NCBI GenBank assembly: GCA_002342785.1
Contig: DDQV01000140.1
Location: forward strand, 1 to 8,518
Reading direction: 5' to 3'
Source of the DNA: Fusobacteriaceae bacterium UBA2433
GTDB taxonomy: Bacteria > Fusobacteriota > Fusobacteriia > Fusobacteriales > Fusobacteriaceae
Length of the DNA stretch: 8,518 nucleotides
Shown here: positions 1 to 5,471 of the stretch, one piece after another
Position numbering within the stretch: the first letter of the stretch is position 1
How the letters are laid out: every line of letters begins with the position of its first letter
Program-made: the position numbers and the translations under genes
Notes under the pieces: generated by a model
Databases searched by the model: none
What the model was told of the DNA's origin: nothing
The model's input: only the letters and a program-made list of their open reading frames with translations

Positions 1-468
1 AAAGAAGCAATAAAAATATTTAATAATTTAGGTTATTTAGTTGTAGTAGTAACTAATCAATCGGGAATAGCTAGAGGTTATTATGACGAAAATAATGTTA
101 AATCCTTACATGAATATCTCAAAAAGGAAGTCAATAAAATAGGAGGGAATATAGATGGGTTTTATTTTTGCCCTCATCATCCTCAAAAAGGTATAGGGAG
201 ATATAAACTAGATTGTAATTGTAGAAAACCTCGACCAGGAATGTTTTTGGATGCAAAAAAAGATCTAAATATAGATTTGTTATCTTCAATTATGGTAGGA
301 GACAAAATTAGTGATATAGAAGCCGGAAAAAATTTAGGAATGAGATCTATATTAGTAAAAACAGGTCATGGATTAGAAGAAGAAAAAAAGTTAGGCGATT
401 TTTGTGAAACTTATGAAACACTTTATGAATTTGCTAAACAATTGGAAAGAGAATTAAAATCTTTATGA
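1..468 (+). CDS. gmhB: D-glycero-beta-D-manno-heptose-1,7-bisphosphate 7-phosphatase, 5'-truncated
   Basis: Cytoplasmic HAD-superfamily phosphatase that removes the C7 phosphate of heptose 1,7-bisphosphate on the way to ADP-heptose for the LPS core. The reading frame is open from base 1 to TGA 466-468, leaving 155 residues. About 35 N-terminal residues, including the HAD motif with the nucleophilic Asp (DxDG), lie upstream of the window. Visible motifs, in fragment numbering: TNQSGIARG (18-26, HAD motif II); the zinc-site pattern CPHHP at 57-61 with CNC at 72-74, a GmhB signature; RKPRPGM (75-81); and VGDKISDIEAG with the acidic pair of HAD motif IV. The fragment aligns with E. coli GmhB almost without gaps. 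The ATG at 241 is internal (Met81), not a start. A histidinol-phosphate phosphatase shares this fold, but the neighbours are not histidine genes. It stands 54 nt upstream of murF, an uncommon place for an LPS-precursor gene. Confidence 0.93.
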   Translation, partial: KEAIKIFNNLGYLVVVVTNQSGIARGYYDENNVKSLHEYLKKEVNKIGGNIDGFYFCPHHPQKGIGRYKLDCNCRKPRPGMFLDAKKDLNIDLLSSIMVGDKISDIEAGKNLGMRSILVKTGHGLEEEKKLGDFCETYETLYEFAKQLERELKSL

Positions 469-477
469 TAAGAATAA

Positions 478-506
478 TTGAGTTAAGGATTAAAAATTGT
501 TATAAT
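478..506 (+). promoter_or_regulatory. Candidate sigma-70-type promoter upstream of murF
   Basis: TTGAGT at 478-483 (4 of 6 to the -35 consensus), a 17-nt spacer, and a perfect TATAAT at 501-506. The geometry is good, but transcription would begin near 512-514, inside or just past the murF ribosome binding site AAGGAGA (507-513). The resulting leader would be about 10 nt with little or no Shine-Dalgarno. TATAAT also arises easily by chance in DNA this AT-rich. It could be a real internal promoter making a near-leaderless mRNA, or a coincidence with murF read from upstream. Confidence 0.3.
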
Positions 507-522
507 AAGGAGATATATAATT

Positions 523-1821
523 ATGCGTAAATTATTATTATTATTGAATAAGATGTTTCCAAATCAAAAATATTTGGAAAATATTGAAATAGGAAAAGTT
601 AGTGTAGATAGTAGGAATATCAAGAAAAATGATATTTTTATTGGAATAAGAGGTGGAAATGAATATATCCAAGATGTTCTAAAAAAAGGTGTTTGTTTAG
701 CGTTTTATGATGATAAAAATATAATAATAGAAGATAAAAGAGCTATTTATGTAAAAAATAGTATCTTATTTTTACAAGAGCTAGCTAAAAAATATAGAAA
801 AAGCTTAGACTTAACAGTAATTGGAATTACTGGTAGCGAAGGAAAAACATCTACAAAAGATATTTTATATTCTATTCTAATACAAAAATATAAAGGGAAA
901 AAAACACAAGGAAATTATAACAATCATATTGGTTTGCCATTAACTCTTCTGGGACTAAAAGAAGAGGACAAATTTGTATCTTTAGAAATGGGAATGAGTA
1001 ATTTAGGAGAGATTAGGCTTTTAGGAGAGTTAGCTAATCCAGATTATGCTATAATAACAAATATAGGTGATTCTCATTTAGAATTTTTAGAAAATAGAGA
1101 TAATGTTTTTAAAGCAAAGACCGAAATTTTTGAATTTGTAAGTTCTGAATTTAGAATAGTATATGGAGATGATCCTTATTTAAAAAAAATAAAAGCAATA
1201 AAAGTAGGGGAAAATAGAGAAAATAGTTATTCTATAAATGATTTTTTTCAAGATGAAAGAGGAGCAAAATTTGAATTATCTTTTTTTAATGAAAAAATGA
1301 AGATGGAAACTAATCTATATGGAGAATACAATGCTATAAACATAGCATTAGCTTCAGTTGTAGCTTTAAAGATGGGATTATCTAAAAATGAAATTTTATA
1401 TGCTTGTAAAAATTTAAAACTTACAGGAATGAGATTTGAAAGAATAGAAAAAGATAATAAAATTTTTATAAATGATGCTTATAATGCTAGTCCAGTAGCA
1501 ATGAAAGTATCATTAGAAACCTTTAATGAAATTTTTAAACATAACTACAAAGTGGTAATATTAGGAGATATGCTAGAGCTAGGAAAACAGAGTAAAAAAT
1601 TCCACGAAGAGTTATCTGGAACTATAGAAAAGTTAAATTTAAATGAAGTTTATTTAATAGGAAAAGAGATGGAAAATTTATTTTTAAAATTGAATCATAA
1701 AAATTGTTTTTATTTTGAAAGTATAGAAGAGATAAAAATAAAAATAAAAAAAATAGAAAAAGGAGCTATTATATTTTTAAAAGCGTCGAACGGTGTTTGT
1801 TTGAATAAAATTTTAAATTAG
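523..1821 (+). CDS. murF: UDP-N-acetylmuramoyl-tripeptide--D-alanyl-D-alanine ligase
   Basis: Cytoplasmic ATP-dependent Mur ligase that joins D-Ala-D-Ala to UDP-MurNAc-tripeptide, the last soluble muropeptide step. At 432 residues it is close to the usual 450. Domains in order: an N-terminal UDP-substrate domain (about 1-95, with VDSRNIKKNDIFIGIRG, the conserved SRxxxxGDxFxA-like region); the ATPase domain with P-loop GITGSEGKT (101-109), NYNNHIGLPLTLL (131-143), EMGM (155-158), NIGDSHLEFL (180-189) and the KTEIF lysine K199, the usual carbamylated Lys; then GEYNAINIALA (268-278), GMRFE (302-306), INDAYNASP (316-324) and LGDMLELG (347-354) of the C-terminal domain. The DAYNASP motif separates MurF from MurE, whose motif is DYAHxP. 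ATG 523 is set by AAGGAGA at 507-513, 9 nt upstream. It ends in TAG 1819-1821, 11 nt before mraY. Its substrate is made by Ddl, encoded at the end of the window. Confidence 0.97.
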   Translation: MRKLLLLLNKMFPNQKYLENIEIGKVSVDSRNIKKNDIFIGIRGGNEYIQDVLKKGVCLAFYDDKNIIIEDKRAIYVKNSILFLQELAKKYRKSLDLTVIGITGSEGKTSTKDILYSILIQKYKGKKTQGNYNNHIGLPLTLLGLKEEDKFVSLEMGMSNLGEIRLLGELANPDYAIITNIGDSHLEFLENRDNVFKAKTEIFEFVSSEFRIVYGDDPYLKKIKAIKVGENRENSYSINDFFQDERGAKFELSFFNEKMKMETNLYGEYNAINIALASVVALKMGLSKNEILYACKNLKLTGMRFERIEKDNKIFINDAYNASPVAMKVSLETFNEIFKHNYKVVILGDMLELGKQSKKFHEELSGTIEKLNLNEVYLIGKEMENLFLKLNHKNCFYFESIEEIKIKIKKIEKGAIIFLKASNGVCLNKILN

Positions 1822-1825
1822 GAGA
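1820..1825 (+). promoter_or_regulatory. mraY ribosome binding site overlapping the murF stop codon
   Basis: AGGAGA begins inside the TAG stop of murF (1819-1821) and lies 7 nt before ATG 1833. Ribosomes ending murF therefore stop on top of the mraY binding site, an arrangement that usually couples translation of the two genes. Confidence 0.75.
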
Positions 1826-1832
1826 TTGATAG

Positions 1833-2906
1833 ATGTTATATTATTTTGCAGAGAAATATGAAAATTTGGTGTATTTAAAATCAATTTATTTAAGGGGGTT
1901 TTTGGGATTTGCAATTTCACTTATGATTGTTATGATTTTAGGGAAACCATTTATATCTTATTTAAGAAGGAAAAAAATCGGAGATGAAGCAAAAGATGTA
2001 GGACCAGAAACACATTTTACAAAAACGGGGACTCCTACTATGGGAGGAGTTTTAATAGTTTTTTCTGCAACAATAACTAATTTAATAGTTGGAAATTTAA
2101 TTAATAAATTTAATTTAATGTTGTTATTATGCATGCTTTTATTTAGTAGTATAGGATTTTTAGATGATTATAAAAAATTAACTATTTGTAAAAAAGGTTT
2201 ATCTGGAAGAAAAAAAATGATTGGTCAAGCTTTAATAGCTATTTTGACATGGGTTTTTATAATTAAATTTCAAATTTCTAGCACAGAATTAGACTTTGGA
2301 ATTATGAATCCTTTTTCTAAACAGTATTTATATATAGGGGTTATTCCATTTTTAGGATGGATACTTTTAGTTTTAATAGGAAGCTCAAATGCTGTAAATA
2401 TAACTGATGGATTAGATGGGCTAGTGATTATGCCAGTAATAATAGCCGCATCTATTTTAGGTCTAATTGCATATTTTACTGGTCATACAGAATTGAGTAA
2501 ACATTTTGATCTTTATTATATAGCTGGAACAGGTGAAATAACAGTATTTTTAACTGGTTTGATAGGTGCTGGATTAGGATTTTTGTGGTTTAATTTTTAT
2601 CCTGCTGAAATTTTTATGGGAGACACTGGTTCTCTCATGTTAGGAGGACTATTAGGAGTAGTTGCAATTTTTTTAAAGCAGGAATTGTTATTTCTTTTAA
2701 TTGGATTTGTATTTGTAGTGGAAGCAATATCTGTAATATTACAAGTAGGTTCGTATAAAATGAGAAAAAAAAGAATATTTAGGATGGCTCCTATTCATCA
2801 TCATTTTGAATTACAAGGTTTACCTGAAACAAAGGTAACAATTAGGTTTTGGATAATAGGTTTATTATGTGGAATAGGGAGTTTAATAATATTAAAATTA
2901 AGATAA
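1833..2906 (+). CDS. mraY: Phospho-N-acetylmuramoyl-pentapeptide-transferase (lipid I synthase)
   Basis: Integral inner-membrane enzyme that transfers phospho-MurNAc-pentapeptide from UDP to undecaprenyl phosphate, giving lipid I. At 357 residues it is typical for the family (E. coli 360). It is highly hydrophobic, with about ten membrane segments; the first is about 21-40, the last about 337-355. Hallmarks: KTGTPTMGG (64-72); GFLDDYKK (108-115) with the catalytic-site Asp pair D111 and D112; the uridine/Mg region NITDGLDGL (189-197); FMGDTGSLMLGG (261-272) with D264; and MAPIHHHFE (318-326), the HHH loop that marks MraY within the polyprenyl-phosphate sugar-transferase superfamily and excludes WecA. 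The murF stop and the overlapping ribosome site fix the start. It ends in TAA 2904-2906, followed by the longest gap in the window, so the transcript may be interrupted or restarted there. Confidence 0.98.
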   Translation: MLYYFAEKYENLVYLKSIYLRGFLGFAISLMIVMILGKPFISYLRRKKIGDEAKDVGPETHFTKTGTPTMGGVLIVFSATITNLIVGNLINKFNLMLLLCMLLFSSIGFLDDYKKLTICKKGLSGRKKMIGQALIAILTWVFIIKFQISSTELDFGIMNPFSKQYLYIGVIPFLGWILLVLIGSSNAVNITDGLDGLVIMPVIIAASILGLIAYFTGHTELSKHFDLYYIAGTGEITVFLTGLIGAGLGFLWFNFYPAEIFMGDTGSLMLGGLLGVVAIFLKQELLFLLIGFVFVVEAISVILQVGSYKMRKKRIFRMAPIHHHFELQGLPETKVTIRFWIIGLLCGIGSLIILKLR

Positions 2907-2934
2907 GAAAAAAAATTAAATTGTTTATAAATCA

Positions 2935-2943
2935 TGTTATTAT
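2935..2943 (+). promoter_or_regulatory. Possible extended -10 promoter element in the mraY-murD gap
   Basis: TGTTATTAT fits the extended -10 form TGnTATAAT with one mismatch in the hexamer (2938-2943). No clear -35 hexamer lies 16-18 nt upstream, which extended -10 promoters can do without. Transcription would start near 2950, giving murD a leader of about 88 nt. The rest of the 131-nt gap (2907-3037) holds only A/T-rich sequence, a weak 6-bp hairpin at 2944-2958 and the murD ribosome site. Base composition alone makes chance matches likely. Confidence 0.22.
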
Positions 2944-3023
2944 CTAAAAGTTTTTTAGTCTATATTAGGAGTTTAATTAAGGTTAGAAATTTATAAAAAA
3001 TTAACTTATGAATCAATAAAAAA

Positions 3024-3030
3024 AGGGTGA
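3024..3030 (+). promoter_or_regulatory. murD ribosome binding site
   Basis: AGGGTGA, continued as GGTGAT to base 3031, pairs with the 3' end of 16S rRNA in the less common right-hand register (GGTGAT of AAGGAGGTGAT). It lies 6-7 nt before ATG 3038. The in-frame TAA at 3017-3019 rules out any upstream start for murD, so this site decides it. Confidence 0.6.
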
Positions 3031-3037
3031 TAATTAT

Positions 3038-4348
3038 ATGAAAAAAGCTATGATATATGGAGCAGGAATAAGTGGTAAGAGTGTAAAAAAATTATTAGAG
3101 GAAATGAAATGGGAAACAGTTTTTATAGATGATGGGATTGGTATTTTATCTACAGATGTGGTAGCTTATTTAGAGGATATTGATTTATTCATAAAAAGTC
3201 CAGGGATACCTTATAATGATTTAATAAAAAAAGTAGAAAAAAAAGGTATTAAAGTAGTTAATGAAATAGAAGTAGCATATAATTATATGAAGAAAAATTC
3301 TAAAACTAAAATTATAGCTATTACAGGAACTAATGGAAAGACAACAACGACAAGTAAAATAAGCGGGTTATTGAATGCTGCAGGAATTAAAAGTATAGCA
3401 GCTGGAAATATAGGAGTTCCATATTCGGAAGTTGTTATGGAAAAAGATAAATATGAATATATAGTCTTAGAATTAAGTTCTTATCAACTAGAAAATTTAT
3501 ATGAGTTTAAAGCTGATATAGCTATGATAATTAATCTTGCTCCTGATCACTTAAATAGATATAAAGATAAATATGAATATTATGATACAAAATTTAATAT
3601 AGGAATGAATCAATCTTGTGAGGATAATTTTATAGTAAATATCGATGATGTAGAAATAATGAAAAGATTGAATAGAATAAGTGGAAAATTGTTAAAAATT
3701 TCTTTAGAGGAAACGTCCGATGTATATGCACTTAAAAATAAATTATATTTTAAAGATAATCAGATAACTGATACAGATAATTTTTCATTAAAAGGAAGAC
3801 ATAATTTACAAAATATATTGTTTATTGTAGGGGTGTCTAAATTAATAGGTATAGATAATAAAATAATAACAAAATTTTTAAAAAATACAGTTAGTTTAGA
3901 ACATAGGATGGAGGAATTTTATATTTACAAAAATAAAAATATAAAATTTATAAACGACTCTAAGGGTACAAATTTAGAATCAACTATAAAAGCTATAGAA
4001 GCTTTTGAAAAACCAATACTTATATGTGGTGGATGTGATAAGAACTTAGAATTAGAACCTCTTATTAAGACAATAAAAGAAAATGTAAGAGAAATATATT
4101 TAATAGGAGAATTATCTTTGAAAATAGAAAAAGAATTATCTATAGTAAAATATCCTAAGGAAAATATTCATAATTTAAAGACATTAGAAAAAGTAATGAG
4201 TGTGCTAGGAACAAAATTAAAAAATATAGATTATGAGGAAGAAACAACAATTCTTTTTTCTCCAGCTAGTTCTAGTTTTGATCAATTTAAAAATTATGAA
4301 GAAAGAGGAAAAATATTTAAAAAATTAGTTTTAGAAATATTTAAATAA
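3038..4348 (+). CDS. murD: UDP-N-acetylmuramoyl-L-alanine--D-glutamate ligase
   Basis: Cytoplasmic ATP-dependent Mur ligase adding D-Glu to UDP-MurNAc-L-Ala. At 436 residues it matches E. coli MurD (438). An N-terminal Rossmann-like domain starts with YGAGISGKS (7-15) and includes KSPGIP (53-58), the family's SPGxP. The ATPase domain follows, with P-loop GTNGKTTT (97-104), GNIGVP (123-128), ELSSYQLE (145-152), INLAPDHLNRY (165-175) and YYDTKFNI, whose K185 lines up with the carbamylated Lys. LKGRHNLQN (251-259) leads to the C-terminal domain with LEHRME (287-292), NDSKGTN (306-312), GGCDKN (331-336) and SPASSSFDQFKNYEERG (408-424). ELSSYQLE, NDSKGTN and SPASSSFDxF identify MurD rather than MurC, E or F. 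Small departures, such as NRY for DRH after PDHL and DKN for DKG, leave the catalytic positions intact. It ends in TAA 4346-4348. ftsW, often next in dcw clusters, is absent here. Confidence 0.97.
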   Translation: MKKAMIYGAGISGKSVKKLLEEMKWETVFIDDGIGILSTDVVAYLEDIDLFIKSPGIPYNDLIKKVEKKGIKVVNEIEVAYNYMKKNSKTKIIAITGTNGKTTTTSKISGLLNAAGIKSIAAGNIGVPYSEVVMEKDKYEYIVLELSSYQLENLYEFKADIAMIINLAPDHLNRYKDKYEYYDTKFNIGMNQSCEDNFIVNIDDVEIMKRLNRISGKLLKISLEETSDVYALKNKLYFKDNQITDTDNFSLKGRHNLQNILFIVGVSKLIGIDNKIITKFLKNTVSLEHRMEEFYIYKNKNIKFINDSKGTNLESTIKAIEAFEKPILICGGCDKNLELEPLIKTIKENVREIYLIGELSLKIEKELSIVKYPKENIHNLKTLEKVMSVLGTKLKNIDYEEETTILFSPASSSFDQFKNYEERGKIFKKLVLEIFK

Positions 4349-4367
4349 GAAAATTAACAATTAATAA

Positions 4368-4373
4368 TATAAT
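4368..4373 (+). promoter_or_regulatory. Possible -10 box in the murD-murG gap
   Basis: A perfect TATAAT in the 52-nt gap, but with no recognisable -35 hexamer at 16-18 nt and no TG extension. If used, transcription would start near 4380, so the mRNA would begin with the left arm of the inverted repeat described at 4382-4424. Chance occurrence is quite possible in such AT-rich sequence. Confidence 0.2.
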
Positions 4374-4381
4374 CGGTTAAA

Positions 4382-4424
4382 AGCCGTTAGGGGGATATAG
4401 ATGAAAAAAATTATTTAAACGGCT
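4382..4424 (+). repeat. Inverted repeat enclosing the murG ribosome site and start codon
   Basis: AGCCGTT (4382-4388) and AACGGCT (4418-4424) are perfect reverse complements separated by 29 nt. The loop holds the murG Shine-Dalgarno, its ATG and the first five codons; the right arm covers the last base of the TAA stop and the following ACG GCT. If base 4417 was originally T (a TTA codon), the stem would have one more pair with A4389. The left arm can also pair with CGGTT at 4374-4378 in a competing 5-bp hairpin with one G-U pair. Stems this GC-rich are rare in the window, but half of this one is fixed by coding sequence (Thr-Ala). Confidence 0.4.
4389..4395 (+). promoter_or_regulatory. murG ribosome binding site (supports start at 4401)
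   Basis: AGGGGGA, its last G 6 nt before ATG 4401, is an imperfect but well-placed Shine-Dalgarno. It shows that translation is set up to begin at 4401 even though that frame meets TAA five codons later. No comparable site precedes the TTG at 4494, where the uninterrupted frame could otherwise start. Confidence 0.6.
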
Positions 4425-4474
4425 GGAGGAACAGGAGGGCATATTTACCCAGCTTTAGCAGTAGCAGAGGAATT

Positions 4475-4488
4475 AAAAAAAAAAAAAA
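4475..4488 (+). repeat. A14 homopolymer tract inside murG
   Basis: Fourteen consecutive A residues encode the end of a Leu codon, four Lys codons and the start of an Ile codon. The frame is correct at this length: the spacing between AEEL and the following IGT matches E. coli MurG exactly. It is the longest single-base run I see in the window and a likely site of replication, sequencing or RNA polymerase slippage. Confidence 0.9.
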
Positions 4489-5457
4489 TAGACTTGATTT
4501 TTATAGGGACTAGTCATAGAATGGAAAGAGATATAATTCCAAATGCAGGATATAAGTTTATAGGTTTAGATGTCTTACCAATAAGAAATTTTAGATCTAT
4601 AATAAAAATTTTGAAAGCAATAAAAAAAACTATTTCAATACTAAAAAAAGAAAAACCCGATGCAGTTATAGGTTTTGGAAATTACATATCTATTCCTACT
4701 TTAGCTAGTGCAATAATTTTAAAAATTCCTATATATTTACAAGAACAAAATGTTACTTTAGGTTTAGCTAATAAAATATTTTATAGATTTTGTAAAAAAA
4801 TGTTTTTAGCTTTTGATTTAACATATAATGAGTTACCTTTAAAATATCAGTCTAAATTACAAGTTACAGGAAATCCTTTAAGAAAAGAATTTTACACTCT
4901 AGATCATTACAATGAAAGAAAAAAAATAAAATTGGATGATCATGAAAAGATGATACTGATCATGGGTGGAAGTCTAGGAGCTAGAAGTATTAATGAAGCG
5001 TTGATTAAAGAATGGGATTCATTTTTAAAAGAAAAAAATACTAGAATATATTGGGCTACTGGAGATAAAAATTATGAAGAGGTTATGTCAAAATTGTCTA
5101 AATATAAATTAACAGACCAGATAAAACCATATTTTAAAAATATGGCAAATATAATGTGTGCAGCTGATCTTGTACTATGTAGGTCAGGAGCATTAACAAT
5201 CTCAGAATTAATAGAGCTAGAAAAACCCTCAATATTAATACCATACCAAATTCGAGAAGTAGGACAATTTGAAAACACTAAGATACTTTTACAGAATAAG
5301 GCTAGTTTTATATATAAAGATGGAGAAGCTGAAAATGCTGTTAGAATGGCTTTAGAATTAGTAAAAAATGAATATGAATTAAAAGAAATGAAAGCTTCGT
5401 TAAAAAGGATAAAAAAAGGAAATTCAGCAGAAAAAATAGTGGATGCTTTAGAGATTT

Positions 5458-5463
5458 GGGGGA
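5458..5463 (+). promoter_or_regulatory. murC ribosome binding site inside the end of murG
   Basis: GGGGGA lies 8-9 nt before ATG 5472, within the last codons of murG. It resembles the murG site (a run of five G then A). Because the murG stop TAG abuts the murC ATG, initiation here is probably helped by ribosomes finishing murG. Confidence 0.5.
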
Positions 5464-5471
5464 ATAAGTAG

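Larger units (their letters stand above)
4401..5471 (+). pseudogene. murG: UDP-GlcNAc:lipid I GlcNAc transferase, in-frame TAA at codon 6
   Basis: MurG is a GT-B glycosyltransferase on the inner face of the cytoplasmic membrane that adds GlcNAc to lipid I, making lipid II. From ATG 4401 the frame reads MKKII, TAA (4416-4418), then TAGGTGGHIYPALAVAEEL and on without a break to TAG 5469-5471. That is 356 codons, counting the TAA, against 355 residues in E. coli. Motifs in that numbering: the glycine-rich loop GGTGGH (about 9-14), GFGNYISIP, LQEQNVTLGLANK, VTGNPLR, GGSLGARSIN and CRSGALTISEL. All match the family, with some lineage-type changes. Relatives have a hydrophobic residue at codon 6, so one change of TTA to TAA (base 4417) explains the break. 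The first usual start after it, TTG 4494, would drop the essential loop and has no ribosome site. No second lesion is seen, so this is a sequence error or a recent nonsense mutation. MurG identity is about 0.97 sure; loss of function in the living cell is much less sure. Confidence 0.9.

Noticed and set aside
1733..1763. A-rich low-complexity stretch with an internal ribosome-site-like AAAAAGGAG in murF
   Set aside because: It encodes a plausible KIKIKIKKIEKG segment of the C-terminal domain and no suitable in-frame start follows.
2944..2958. Hairpin CTAAAA/TTTTAG as a terminator after mraY
   Set aside because: Only one G-C pair in a 6-bp stem and no T-run after it; too weak for a rho-independent terminator.
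2934..2996. 20-codon ATG frame in the mraY-murD gap
   Set aside because: No ribosome site in front of it, no recognisable sequence, and short open frames are common by chance. An 18-codon open stretch at 2977-3030 in another frame has no start codon.
4416..4418. TAA as a reassigned sense codon
   Set aside because: TAA ends mraY (2904-2906) and murD (4346-4348) at the expected protein ends, and other genes here end in TAG or TGA, so the standard bacterial code applies.
4401..4500. Rescue of murG by double slippage at A7 (4404-4410) and A14 (4475-4488)
   Set aside because: One extra A at the first run and one fewer at the second does bypass the TAA and restore the frame, but the segment between is read out of frame and GGTGGH is lost. 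One base substitution is far simpler.
5072..5278. 68-codon open frame on the minus strand
   Set aside because: It lies wholly within murG on the opposite strand, has no recognisable motif and is explained by the coding constraint of murG.
4494..5471. murG starting at TTG 4494 as a complete 325-residue protein
   Set aside because: It would lack the first strand and the GGTGGH loop, has no Shine-Dalgarno (an A-run precedes it), and the better ribosome site and ATG lie at 4389-4403 in the same frame.
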